Shown: one piece after another, positions 36,632 to 46,055 of the stretch
Position numbering within the stretch: position 1 is the stretch's first letter
How the letters are laid out: the number at the start of each line of letters is the position of its first letter
Assembly: GCA_040882465.1 (NCBI GenBank)
Contig: JBBEBG010000020.1
Coordinates: 1 to 64,000, forward strand
Direction: 5' to 3'
From: Gemmatimonadota bacterium
Lineage (GTDB): Bacteria > Gemmatimonadota > Gemmatimonadetes > Longimicrobiales > Gaopeijiaceae
Length of the DNA stretch: 64,000 nt
Notes under the pieces: generated by a model
The model's input: the letters and a program-made list of their open reading frames with translations, nothing else
The model's database searches: none
What the model was told of the DNA's origin: nothing
Made by a program: the position numbers and the translations under genes

Positions 36632-36693
36632 GCCGTTCTCCAGTGCTCGATTCGAAATGATGGGTGCGTCGGTGCGAAGCGCACCCCCCCTCG

Positions 36694-37941
36694 TCAGGCC
36701 GCTTCCTCCGACCGGTCCTGGGTGGCTCTCGCCCGGTGGTGGTCACGGAAGAGCTGCGGCCATTCCGTCAACGCGTGCCCTCGCACCAGATCGCGATAGC
36801 TCGTGACGGGCTCCTTGAGCCCGGGCGCCAACCTCAGGAGGAGCCGCACCGGTGCGGCCGCCACGCGAAGGAGGGCGAGCCCGATCCGGTCGAGGGTCCA
36901 AGGTAGCGCGAAGGCCGCGATCCGGTACAGCAGCTCGAACGGATGGGCGCCATACACGCTCGCGGCGGCCCGCTCAGCCTCTCCCGCCGCAGGAGTGCAT
37001 GGAATGAGCTCCAGCGCCTCGTTCGCGAGGCCCCAGTCCGAGGAGTTCGGAAAGGTCTCCTCCGGCGGATGGTCGTGGTCCCGATACGGATTCTCCTTCC
37101 GAACGCGTCCCTTGGCACCCCAGTAGTGGAAGGGGTGCACGTGGTCCAGATGATAGATGTCGTGGTCGATGAGCCGGCCGAGATTCACGAAGGGATACTT
37201 CGGCTCGAGCCGGAGGATCATGTCCACCTCCATCCAGTTGATGTAGATGAAGGACTCGTCGTAGCCGCCGATCTCGAACCATAGGTCTCGGTGGACCAAC
37301 CAGATCCCGACGTAGCTCTGGTAGTAGAGGTGATCGGGAAGCGGCTTTGCCTGCGGAAGCGTCGACCCGAACGCCCGCACGAACCGGTCGATCACCCAGG
37401 GAGACGGACAGGCATCCGCCACCCGGAACGGCACGCCTCGGCGGTTGGACAGGAGCTGGCACTTGTCGAGGGGGGCGCCGACGGACGCGTCTCCTCGATG
37501 GAACTCGAAGAAGCGCCGAAAAAAGTCGCGCCCGAGGATCGTGTCCTGGTCGATCCGACCGATGTACGCGCCCCGAGTCCTGCGGGCGGCCGCGTTCAGC
37601 GCGTGCACCTCGGAGAACGGGGCATCCCGTTGGTAGCGCTCCGCGATCGGTCGAGGGACTTCGAGGATTCGCAGGAGAGACGCAGCATCCCGGGTGAGGG
37701 TCAGCGCCTTCCGGATCGGCTCGCGACTTCCCCAGTCCGTGAGGACGATCTCGACCGAATCCTGGAGGCCGAGCTCGAAGACGTTCTTCGCGGTGAGGTT
37801 GAGCCCCGTCTGGAGCCGCCACATCGCGTTTCCCTGGAAGTTGTCGTTTCGCGAGCAACAGATGAGGGAAAGAACCGGGGCGGCCTCTTCCTGCTCGCCT
37901 CCTCCCATTGTTGCTCTGATTCTTGGGCCCGCTTCCTTCAT
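36694..37941 (-). CDS. glycosyltransferase, GT-A fold
   Basis: A 415-residue protein with GT-A features: LSLICCSRNDNFQ start strand, SEVHALNAAARRTRGAYIGRIDQDTIL (DxD-like DQD), and GGYDESFIYINWMEVDMILRL, a block typical of galactosyltransferase-type C-terminal domains. The last ~80 residues include an amphipathic helix rich in Leu/Arg. A GT-A transferase for the surface glycan; donor unknown. Two ATGs (37941 and 37908) are possible starts. Upstream, 37942-38214 (273 bp) shows no gene. Confidence 0.75.
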   Translation of the reverse strand: MKEAGPRIRATMGGGEQEEAAPVLSLICCSRNDNFQGNAMWRLQTGLNLTAKNVFELGLQDSVEIVLTDWGSREPIRKALTLTRDAASLLRILEVPRPIAERYQRDAPFSEVHALNAAARRTRGAYIGRIDQDTILGRDFFRRFFEFHRGDASVGAPLDKCQLLSNRRGVPFRVADACPSPWVIDRFVRAFGSTLPQAKPLPDHLYYQSYVGIWLVHRDLWFEIGGYDESFIYINWMEVDMILRLEPKYPFVNLGRLIDHDIYHLDHVHPFHYWGAKGRVRKENPYRDHDHPPEETFPNSSDWGLANEALELIPCTPAAGEAERAAASVYGAHPFELLYRIAAFALPWTLDRIGLALLRVAAAPVRLLLRLAPGLKEPVTSYRDLVRGHALTEWPQLFRDHHRARATQDRSEEAA

Positions 37942-38214
37942 CGCCCCCGCCAGCCTTATCCCATGTTCATCGTCGAGCCCTGATCGACCGCCTCGAAGAC
38001 TGTCTTCCTGTGCAAGTTTCGGTCCTGCCCTGTGGCCGCCCAGGACCCGCGACCCGGAGGGCGGCTCGGACGGCTCCTCGGTTCTCCCAGCCGAACGATT
38101 GCACGCCGGCGGCCGTGGGCTCGCCCCCTCCAACAGAGCCGTGCGACGCCGGCCAATCGTCGCGCAACCGCCACAGCCATGGGATCTCCACGACAGCGAA
38201 GGGCGTCGACCCTC

Positions 38215-39147
38215 TCACCCCGCCCCAAGCCGCCGCACGCGTTCCCCTACCGCGACGAGCGTGGCGCCGACGACGTAGGGGACCATCCTGAGCGCTCCCA
38301 CGCGATCGTACGCTTCCAGAATCCGCCAAAGCCTCGTGCCAGGATTCACCCGCACGCGGGCGGGAAGTCCCGCGAGGAGTTCCTCTCCCAGCCGATCCAA
38401 CTCCTCCTCCGTTCCGGGAAGGGGCCCCTTCTCAACCAGTTCCAGGTCTTCGAGCGCGCGAGCCGCCCGCTCGGCATGCAGAAGCGCATCGATCCGTGTC
38501 CGACCGTCGCCGGCGAATCCGTCCAGGTAGCCTCGCATGCATACTGCGAAATCGGGATCGTTTTCCGCAGCCGCCCTCCAGGCGGGAAGCTTCTCTGTGA
38601 GCCACAGCGGAAACTTCCGGCCTTGGACAAACGACTTTCGGTAGATATCCCGAAGGTACTGCTCGTGGTCGTGCACGCCGAACACGACGTGGGAAGTTTT
38701 GGAAGGATGGCCGACCTCCGCGAGCCGAGCCAAGGCCATGCTCTCCGGTCGGATCTCGGTTCCGGGCAAAGCCAGTGCCTCGGCCACCCTCGGCAGCAGG
38801 TTGGTGCGGTAGACCCGGTTGCCGGCGTACCGAAAGGTCCCCGCGAGCTTGTCCAGGACCAGACCCTCGACCTGGACGAACGAGTCGGGCATTCTCGTGG
38901 CCTCCTCCACGAGGTCGCGCAGCCCCCCGGGGCGCACGAGAATGTCTGCGTCGACCGTCACCATCCAGGGGACTCCGCTCTCGGACCCAATCCGATAGCA
39001 ATGCCGCAGGGCGCCCTCGAACGGCCTCTCTTCCACGACGCGGATCTCAGCGCCCTCGGCCTCGCGGGCAAGGAGGGTGGCGCATGCGTCACGCGTACGT
39101 TCCCCGGCCGCTCTCACGACTACGACGAAGGCCGGAGGGGCGGTCAT
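38215..39147 (-). CDS. GT-A glycosyltransferase-like protein (copy A)
   Basis: A 310-residue protein with a metal-binding TVDADILVRPGG (DxD) and the flanking VRAAGERTRDACATLL. Later conserved blocks FVQVEGLVLDKLAGT, RYAGNRVYRT and HDHEQYLRDIYRKSFVQGRKFP are shared with its paralogue at 56826-57815. The start ATG shares a base with the stop of the GT4-like gene upstream (TAATG). No family name beyond GT2/GT-A-like can be supported. Confidence 0.75.
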   Translation of the reverse strand: MTAPPAFVVVVRAAGERTRDACATLLAREAEGAEIRVVEERPFEGALRHCYRIGSESGVPWMVTVDADILVRPGGLRDLVEEATRMPDSFVQVEGLVLDKLAGTFRYAGNRVYRTNLLPRVAEALALPGTEIRPESMALARLAEVGHPSKTSHVVFGVHDHEQYLRDIYRKSFVQGRKFPLWLTEKLPAWRAAAENDPDFAVCMRGYLDGFAGDGRTRIDALLHAERAARALEDLELVEKGPLPGTEEELDRLGEELLAGLPARVRVNPGTRLWRILEAYDRVGALRMVPYVVGATLVAVGERVRRLGAG

Positions 39148-40472
39148 TAGAAGGGCAGCGCGTCGAGCGGATACCAGCCCGACCCCTGAGCAAACGGATG
39201 ACGGTTCGGACTCTCGGACCGCTGGAATGAGAGCGCGTGAAGCATTCGATCCTCTTCGCGAAGCGCCTGGAAGACCTGGGACGCATCGCCGGACAAGCCG
39301 GCCCGGGCGAACACGTCCTGGAGCGCCTCGACGAACCGAGCGCGATGCTCAGCCATCCGCTTCAGGCACTCGTCCCGAATCCGCCGACCATCGATCGCTC
39401 CGCCGCTTCTACGTTCTTTCCAGACCTCGACAGCCCTCGCTACGGCCTCGGGCGTGGAATCGCACACGATAGCATTGTCCTCCGTGAACCAGATGTCGCG
39501 ACCCCCGATTGAGGGCGTCGAGACGACCGGAAGGCCGCTCAGGAGATATTCGACCGTCGCGTTGTTCTGTCCCTCGCAGCTAGAGAGCGTCAATCCGCAT
39601 CCGGACTGCGCGAAGATCTCGCTCCGTTCCCATTCGTCCAGGTAGTGGTCGTTCATGTAGGCGGGTTGAAACGACTCCTCGGGCCAGAGGAGCCGGCCCT
39701 CCTCGTCACGCGAATAGGTGATGTAGGCGAGCGACTTCACGTCGCGGGCCAGGTAGTGCCGCTTCCACCGCCCCGCGTTCGCGCAGAGGACCGCGTCGTA
39801 TCGAGGCTCCCCGTTCGACAGGACGAGCCCGAGCCGCAACTCGTTGATGAAGCAGTTCGCGTTGACGAACGTGCTTCGACATTTCTGGCCGGCGGCCGCC
39901 CTCACCTCGGCCGGCGAGTTTCCGAGCCAAGTCGCCCGGTCGACACGATCCCACGGATCCTCGAGCACCCGTACCACCCGATGCCAGAGAAACGAAACGC
40001 TGAACTTGGCCCAGGATGCGCTCACGAGAAAGTGTACGTGGCGGCCAGCCGTCAGATAAAGATGGGGGAATTGGAGGCACTTCGTATGCACGATCGTGGC
40101 GTCCTCGTCCTTCCACAGGACGCCGACGACGACCAGGGGAATGCTGGACTTCACCATGCGCGGAAGGACGGTGCGGCGGGTCTCGAGCAGGGCCTCCCGG
40201 AATCGCGCGCGATCACGCACCGCCAGGCGGGCGATCCCGCGCAGGATCGTCGCGGCCACCAGGCAGAGGTACGCCGCGGCGAGCTCCCCGCCAGACTCCT
40301 TCGTCCGGTGCCGGTGCTGCTCGGAGAGCTGGGCCACGATGAGCGAGAAGAGCACCGTCGTCCGGAGGAGGGTCCCCTCGACGGGCCCTCCCCCGTACGA
40401 ACGGGACGCCTCCCGCACCATGCGGCGCAATGCCATCACACGGCGCATTTTTGCGGCGAGCGAAGAAGCCAT
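39147..40472 (-). CDS. GT-B glycosyltransferase (GT4-like)
   Basis: A 441-residue protein. The C-terminal nucleotide-binding half shows SGCGLTLSSCEGQNNATVEY, LLSGLPVVSTPSIGGRDIW and FTEDNAIVCDSTPEAVARAVE, matching the GT4 family with the E-x7-E-like region. The N-terminal half (residues 1-60) is basic with a hydrophobic helix. The final ~25 residues end in HPFAQGSGWYPLDALPF, and a truncated copy of this tail persists at 57865-57970. First gene of the long minus-strand operon. Confidence 0.78.
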   Translation of the reverse strand: MASSLAAKMRRVMALRRMVREASRSYGGGPVEGTLLRTTVLFSLIVAQLSEQHRHRTKESGGELAAAYLCLVAATILRGIARLAVRDRARFREALLETRRTVLPRMVKSSIPLVVVGVLWKDEDATIVHTKCLQFPHLYLTAGRHVHFLVSASWAKFSVSFLWHRVVRVLEDPWDRVDRATWLGNSPAEVRAAAGQKCRSTFVNANCFINELRLGLVLSNGEPRYDAVLCANAGRWKRHYLARDVKSLAYITYSRDEEGRLLWPEESFQPAYMNDHYLDEWERSEIFAQSGCGLTLSSCEGQNNATVEYLLSGLPVVSTPSIGGRDIWFTEDNAIVCDSTPEAVARAVEVWKERRSGGAIDGRRIRDECLKRMAEHRARFVEALQDVFARAGLSGDASQVFQALREEDRMLHALSFQRSESPNRHPFAQGSGWYPLDALPF

Positions 40473-40798
40473 GTCTTTTCATCCTCCGTCGGGGACCGTG
40501 CGGCAGAGCGCCGCCTCCGTGCGCTCGCCAGAGACGAGAGGGGTCACGAGCCAGGCATCCGGTCCCGAGACGCTTACACGATAACGTGCGCGGCCGGAAG
40601 GATCGATCGGGCGAGGAACGTTCCAGAGGGCTCGCGACACGAAAGGGTTCCGTCCGGCCACTCCGAAGGCTGCGATCGCCGAAACGGAAGCGGCGTGGTT
40701 TCGGCGTCGTAATGTTTTCCATCGGGCGCACTTCTTGCAATTCCCAGGTCAGAATTTCTCGCCACGCCGACTGGACCGCTTATGACCGGACGACAGAG
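40473..40798. other. intergenic region between divergent operons
   Basis: 326 bp between the minus-strand glycosyltransferase operon and the + strand TIGR04396 gene. It should contain both promoters. The A/T-richer stretch near 40700-40760 (TTTTCC, TTCTTGCAATT, AGAATTTC) is the likeliest promoter region, but I cannot define -35/-10 boxes. Confidence 0.4.
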
Positions 40799-42193
40799 AT
40801 GATCGAGCTAAATCGAGACCTTCCCACGGTTCTGCTATCGATCGAGACGGCAAGCCGCGAGCTCGACAGCAAGCTCTTGCTCGGGACCGCTCTCGCAGGT
40901 CGGGGCCTTCGGGCGATCGTCGGCCATAAGGAGGCCGTCAAGGACATCGCCTGTGCTTCCCGGCGCGTCGTGTGGCTGGGAAAATCCATTCTGAACGTTG
41001 AAGACTCGGGGACGTCCGTCGCCCAGGATCTGGCACGAAACGAATCGCTCGTGATCTGGCACCACGACGAAGGGGGAATCTATCCCGAGCAGGTGTGGGA
41101 AACGTACTTCCTCCGCTCCCACCCGCCCCACCTGATCGCCCGACAGAATTGCGTTCGTGTGTGCGTCTGGGGCGAGCGTCAGAAGCGCGTTCTCGAGCGG
41201 GAGGCCCCCGAGTTGAACGGCTCGGTCGTCGCCACTGGGAGCCCGCGGTTCGATCTCTGCGCTCCAGCTTTTGAGTGGGTCGAGGCCACCGCCGGTGTCG
41301 AAGATCGCGTCGAGCGCACGCCCTACATCCTCGTCAACACGCGGTTCGTGATGGCCGCCCCGTACCAGGGACAGGATTGGCTGTTTCGGGAGCCTCCTCG
41401 GATGGAGGACTGGCCCGAGGGAACCACCCCAGAGCGGGTCCGGGACCTTACCTTCTCCAACTGGCGGCAAGTGGTGCACGACTTCGCCGAGTTCGTCTCC
41501 CTAGTCAAGGAGCTGGCACTCGCGCACGGCGACCATACGCTCGTGCTGCGGCCCCACCCAAGCGAGAACCTGAACTTCTATCGAGAAGTGTTTCGACCGT
41601 TCCCGAACGTGCATGTCACTCGAGATCACAACGTCACGTATTGGATCCGTGGCGCCCGCATGGTCGTGCACTGCAAGTGCACAACCGGCATCGAAGCCGC
41701 CCTGGCAGGTCGACCCGTGCTGCACTTCTGGCCGAATCCCGAGAACGACCTGAATGGGGGGGAAGAGGTCGCTCGGGAAGCGGGGTGGCTCGCGACGTCC
41801 ATCCCCGACGCCCTCCAGAGGTCCTCTCGGATTCTCGACGGACACGTCGAAACCCAGAAATGGTCCCCTTCCGCACGGGAACTTCTCCAGAACCTGAGCG
41901 GTCCCGCGATTCCCAGGATCGTCGACGAGACTATCGCCGTCCTCGACGCACACGGAATCAACGGGTCGGACGTCGTCTTTCCCCCTGGCGAGCGGCGCAA
42001 GCCTCTTGCCAATCTTCGAAGACGCTTCGGCCGGAGCCGGCTCGACTATGTGACCTCGAAGCGTGGACGCCTGGAACCAACGCAGGTGGAGCGAATCGTC
42101 GCGGGGTGTGGCGAGCATGGCTTCGGGCGTGTGGAGATTCGCCGGATCACCCGAAGGTTCGTGGTTCTCGAACCATCTGAGCATGCCGGTTGA
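40799..42193 (+). CDS. surface carbohydrate biosynthesis protein (TIGR04396-type), copy A
   Basis: A 464-residue protein that matches the family of putative surface-carbohydrate synthesis proteins starting PTVLLSIETASRELDSKLLLG. Further conserved blocks: RRVVWLGKS, IWHHDEGGIYP, VWGERQKRVL, ATGSPRFDL, ILVNTRF, VLRPHPSEN and VHCKCTTGIEAALAGRPVLHFWP. The C-terminal block resembles the nucleotide-sugar site of GT-B proteins such as KpsC/KpsS, so a transferase role is inferred. A paralogue lies at 50918-52300. First gene of the + strand block leading through the NeuB-like and GT2 remnants. Confidence 0.82.
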   Translation: MIELNRDLPTVLLSIETASRELDSKLLLGTALAGRGLRAIVGHKEAVKDIACASRRVVWLGKSILNVEDSGTSVAQDLARNESLVIWHHDEGGIYPEQVWETYFLRSHPPHLIARQNCVRVCVWGERQKRVLEREAPELNGSVVATGSPRFDLCAPAFEWVEATAGVEDRVERTPYILVNTRFVMAAPYQGQDWLFREPPRMEDWPEGTTPERVRDLTFSNWRQVVHDFAEFVSLVKELALAHGDHTLVLRPHPSENLNFYREVFRPFPNVHVTRDHNVTYWIRGARMVVHCKCTTGIEAALAGRPVLHFWPNPENDLNGGEEVAREAGWLATSIPDALQRSSRILDGHVETQKWSPSARELLQNLSGPAIPRIVDETIAVLDAHGINGSDVVFPPGERRKPLANLRRRFGRSRLDYVTSKRGRLEPTQVERIVAGCGEHGFGRVEIRRITRRFVVLEPSEHAG

Positions 42194-42233
42194 TCGACAT
42201 CCCGCGCTCCGGGGGCCGGGAGGGACCCGACCG

Positions 42234-42824
42234 ATGAAGGTTCGAGCCGTGACGTTTTCTCCGCAACGCCACTGGTTCGTGGGCGAGATCGCTCACGTGC
42301 GCGACGGAAGCTTCTTCCCGGCGTACGCGATGATCGACGCCATCGACGAAGCCGGCGCGGACGCGGCGAAACTCAAGGTTCATATCGCGGCCGTAGCGAG
42401 CACGCGGGAAGAGCCGTGGAACGTTTCGTTCGCGAGGCAGCACGCGATACGGTGCAACGATTTGCGACGGAGGGAGTTTGGTCGGGAGCCGTGGCAAGGG
42501 CTCCGGGACCATGCGGAGAAGAGAGACCTCAACTTCGTAGCGGACCGAAGGATCGGCTCTCGCGACATCGCTCGACTCGACGCGGAACACGATTTCGCAT
42601 ACTTCGGGGGCCATCCGAGGAGAATTCCGTTCTCCTACGGCACGCACTGGGAGGCCCGCCGGATTCCCGAAGAGCTCTTCGGGTTGCGAAGGCGCGCGGA
42701 AGAGGCGCGCGATCGCCTTCCGGCCGCTTCCCGCAAAGGTCCCCGGATGCCCACCCCGGATATACACGGGGTCCTGCGGTTTCTCCCCTTTCTGGACTGG
42801 GGCGACGAAGGGCTGCGTCCTTGA
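42234..42824 (+). pseudogene. NeuB-like sialic acid synthase, truncated
   Basis: Residues ~10-105 match the N-terminal barrel of NeuB-type synthases: HWFVGEIAHVRDGSFFPAYA parallels the usual EIAxxHDGSLxxAHAFI, then IDEAGADAAKLKVHIAA in place of GADAVKFQTHIA, and EEPWNVSFARQHAIR. The VKFQ motif has decayed to AKLK. After about residue 105 the sequence (to residue 196) is unassigned. NeuB proteins are ~340 residues, so the active-site barrel is incomplete. The stop overlaps a TTG of the following GT2 fragment (TTGA), the vestige of an old operon. A real but very divergent protein cannot be excluded. Confidence 0.6.
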
Positions 42825-42990
42825 CCCGCAGACCACTCTTCAGGGTCCTCGTTCCGACGTACGGCCGCGCCAAGTTGCTGAACCGCGCTTTGGCGTCGAT
42901 CCGGATGCAGACCGTCGAGGATTGGGAGTGCATCGTCGCCGTGGACGGAGGCGACGCGCCGCTGGTGCCCTCGGATCCGAGGATCCGGGC
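42821..42990 (+). pseudogene. GT2 glycosyltransferase N-terminal fragment
   Basis: From a TTG at 42821 it reads FRVLVPTYGRAKLLNRAL, then DWECIVAVDGGDAP and PSDPRIRAF, a clear GT2 N-terminus nearly parallel to the intact gene at 46056 (VVIPTYGRATFLNAALE, DWECLVAVDGGEVP, PSDPRIKVI). The match stops before the DxD motif, where antisense kds sequence begins. Confidence 0.8.
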
Positions 42991-43190
42991 TTTCACGAAT
43001 ACGTTCCCGGGGGCCCGTTCGGCAACTTCCGCAATGCGATCGGTCCCCGTTTCATGGGAATCCTCCGTCGTCGTCACGGAGCGCAACACGGCGGGGGCGA
43101 GAACGTTGGAGGCGAAGAGAGCGGCAAGGGGTTTCTCATCGCGAGTGAGCATCCGTCTCGTTTCGCCGTCAGCGAAGATTCCGAGAAGGC
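42991..43190 (-). pseudogene. fused CBS-domain and kdsB fragments
   Basis: On the minus strand one frame reads GIFADGETRRML, EKPLAALFASNVLAPAVLRSVTTT and then HETGTDRIAEVAERAPGNVFVK. The first part equals the CBS domain of 19900-20316 (GIFTDGDMRRML, KPLAALFADDVIAHAVLRPVTT), and the second equals kdsB (HATGTDRIAEVAERGLGDFYVN). So a second copy of the CBS-kdsB operon existed here and collapsed by deletion, leaving ~70 codons. Confidence 0.88.
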
Positions 43191-43298
43191 GGCAGCATGC
43201 GCGTGGACCGTCGATCGTCATTCGGGGTCCTAGATCCACTTGAATTCCAAGACGACTCCGTTTCGAGGGCCATGCCAAACCGGGAAGAAGGCGCCGCG

Positions 43299-44751
43299 AT
43301 GACGAAGTCGGACCATTCTGGCAATCCCGACGCGCTCCCTCCCACCGCGAGGTTCGATCGTCTCCTGGACGAGATCTATCCCCGCCTGAACGCCCTCCAC
43401 GGGATCGATCGATCCCGCCGATTTTGGGCCATCCTAATCCACCGTTACTTGCGGAAGTGCCTAATGGCGGGCGAGGTCGGCCTCGATCCCGATCGCCCGC
43501 TTCCTCCTGCGACGCACGATAACGCAGTGCTTGGGCCCTTCGTGGGCGCGGGGGAGACGGCGCCGGTCCCCGAAGCCGGAGTCGTTTCATCGGCCCGCGC
43601 CCGACTCCGGGGGCGTTGGGATTCGTTTCCCCGCACGCCCAGGACCGCCCAGGCCTGGCTCCGCCTGAGGCGTCTCAACCGCACTCCGATGGACGGGAGT
43701 CGCTCGGTGCTCTTCGGATTTCACTATTTTCACGTCATCGCCGGCCTCGTGGATCCCCCTGCCGCGCCGCTGAATCTACCCTCCGTCGGCGCCACCACTT
43801 CAGCAGACCCCTCGAAGCGGAACGCTTTCAGGGAGCTCGAAGCGTCGGCAGACTGGCGGCTGGTCCGATTGGCGCTCCGCTGGCTTCCGACTTGGTACGT
43901 TGAAGAGTTCGAGCACCGAGATGACGCGGTTCGCCTTCAGAGGCCAATCGAGCAGGCGTTTCACGCCTCCTTTCTTCCCACGCCCGAAGGTCGATTCCAT
44001 ATCGCACGCCACGTGGAGGAAGGGGCGGCGTTCACGATGTACCAGCACGCGGGCACCTACGGTGAAATGAAGGAGGACGTCGCACACCACATCGAGGCAT
44101 GGTTCGCGGATCGTTACCGGACATGGGGATGGGAGCTCCTCCCCAAGGACTCGCCCTTCTTAGCGCTTCGCCTGCTCAAGCCTCCGGGAGAGGAAGTAGT
44201 GCGGCGAACGCCCCTCCCCCGGTGGCTCTACATCAATATCCGGGACCCGTATCCGTGGTTCATCCCGGAAACGATCGACACGCAGGAGAGATTTTTTTTC
44301 GCGACTCGACTCCCGCTGGGCCCGGCAGGTTCTTCTTCGCCCACGCATGATGAAGGGAGGCGCGTCGGCTCCACAGATCAGCGCCCGCGCCCGCGTCTCC
44401 GCGCAGGGGATCGACCAGTGTCTCGTCCCTTGGTCGCAGTTAGGAGGCCGCGCCGAAATCGTGATCCTGGATTCCTTTCCCACCACCTTGCTCCTCGAAT
44501 GCGTTCAGGGGCGGATCCCCGTGATGGCCATCGTTCCCGACGGAGTCGAGTTTTCGGAGGCTGCCCGGCCCTACTACGACGAATTCGTTCGGTCGGGCAT
44601 CCTTCATCGGACGCCCGAAGCCGCCGCAGAATTCCTAAACGACCTAAACATTTCAGCGTGGTGGAGTGAGATTCAGGGACATCCATGGTTCGAATCGTAT
44701 CTCACCACATTCTGCCGTACGGAGGTCGCGATCGAACGATCGGGCGGGTAG
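43299..44751 (+). pseudogene. LIC12162-family transferase paralogue with frameshift
   Basis: A second copy of the 21280-22713 gene. The first frame runs from MTKSDHSGNPDALPP through LNALHGIDRSRRFW, YQHAGTYGEMKEDVAHH, DRYRTWGWE and DPYPWFIPETIDTQERF. At a T8 tract (44292-44299) the frame is lost. Reading on one base later restores SRLDSRWARQVLLRPR and then PTTLLLECVQGRIPV, FSEAARPYYDEFV and ILHRTPEAAAEFL. One extra T explains it, so it is a single-base indel (or sequencing error) in an otherwise complete gene. An ATG at 43272 is also possible. An IS630 element begins 14 bp after the stop. Confidence 0.85.
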
Positions 44752-44836
44752 TCGTCGGTGCCTAGTACCATGTAACTCTTGATGATTCGTATTGGACAAC
44801 GCATGATCATGGCAGACCCTTACGGAGGGAGCTGCC

Positions 44837-45969
44837 ATGAAGCCACGGTATCGGGTGACGTTGAGTCCGGAAGAGCGGAGTGACCTGGAGGCGGTGACTC
44901 GGGACGGCAAGACCAGAGCGAAGCGGTTCCTCTATGCACGGGCATTGCTCCTGTGCGATGCGGGGCCAGAGGGGCCGGCATGGACGGTGGCCGCCGCGGC
45001 GGAGGCGCTGGGCGTGACGCCCCGAACGATCGAACACCTGAAGAAGCGATTCGTCGAGGAGGGACTCGAAGCGGCGCTGACTCGCAAGCGGGCGGAGAAG
45101 CCGCCACGAGAGGTGATTTTCGGGGGTGAGTTCGAGGCACACCTGATCGCGCTGGCCTGTTCCGATCCGCCCGAGGGGCGAGAGCGCTGGACGGTGCGGT
45201 TGCTGGCGGAAAAGGCGGTGGAACTGGATCTGGCGCCGAGCGTGTCGCACATGACCGTCCAGAGGGCTCTAAAAAAAACGAACTTCGCCCTCACCGCCGG
45301 GCGTATTGGAAGATCCCGCCCAAGGAGAACGCGGCGTTCGTAGCGGCGATGGAGGATGTGCTCGCGGTGTATGCGTTGCCGTACGATCCCCTCTACCCGG
45401 TGGTCTGCATGGACGAATCGTCCAGGCAGCTCATCGGCGAGGTTCACGATCCGATCCCGGCGGCGCCGGGCCGCCCCGTGCGCATGGACCACGAATACAT
45501 GCGCAACGGCGTGGCTCAGCTCTTCCTCGAGGTCGAGCCACTGGCGGGCCGGAGGCATGTGAACGTCACCGAGCGCAGAACCGCGCAGGATTGGGCCCTA
45601 TGGATCAAGGGCATGCTGGACGACCGCTATCCGGACGCCATCAAGGTGCGACTCGTGCTCGACAACCTGAACACGCATACGACGGCGTCCCTCTATCAGA
45701 CGTTCGCACCTCAGGAAGCGCGGCGGCTTGTCGAACGCCTCGAGTTCCACCACACACCCAAGCACGGCAGTTGGTTGAACGTGGCGGAGATCGAACTCAG
45801 CGTGCTTCAGCAGCAGTGTCTCGACCGACGTATCCCGGACCGGGATATCATGCGGTCCGAGATCCTCGCGTGGGAGGGCGACCGCAACAACCGACCGTCG
45901 AAGATCGATTGGCAGTTCCGGACTTCCGACGCCCGCATCAAGCTGAAGCACCTTTACCCGAAACTTTAG
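44837..45969 (+). CDS. IS630-family transposase, made by -1 frameshift
   Basis: The first frame (44837-45343) has the helix-turn-helix domain (WTVAAAAEALGVTPRTIEHLKK). At CTA-AAA-AAA-ACG (45269-45280) a -1 shift continues as NELRPHRRAYWKIPPKEN into the catalytic domain, with VVCMDESS (Asp), VLDNLNTH (Asp) and GSWLNVAEIE (Glu) forming the DDE triad. The total of about 377 residues is normal for the family. No other defect is visible, so this copy is potentially active. Confidence 0.88.
45271..45278 (+). promoter_or_regulatory. candidate -1 ribosomal frameshift site (A8)
   Basis: The A_AAA_AAA heptamer in zero frame joins the N-terminal and catalytic parts of the IS630 transposase. The -1 product matches family sequence without gap; the zero-frame product ends at 45343 in Arg-rich residues. 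Confidence 0.7.
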
Positions 45970-46055
45970 GTGTTACTAGGTACTAGGTGCGTTGTGGACG
46001 TGCAGCATGGTCCGACTCGGCCGAGTGGAATAGCTTGCTTTCGGCCAACCGTCTC

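Larger units (their letters stand above)
44765..45983 (+). mobile_element. IS630-family insertion sequence, 1219 bp
   Basis: Inserted at CTAG with TA duplicated (44763-44764 and 45984-45985). Ends are similar inverted repeats, GTACCATGTAACTC at left and GTACCTAGTAACAC at right after reverse-complementing. It carries one complete transposase gene with a candidate -1 frameshift. It sits between the transferase paralogue and the GT2 gene and breaks neither. Distinct from the copy at 23153-24244. Confidence 0.9.

Noticed and set aside
45306-45986. Alternative plus-strand frame inside the second IS630
   Set aside because: Overlaps the catalytic part of the transposase, which has the DDE motifs; this frame is Arg/Ala-rich shadow.
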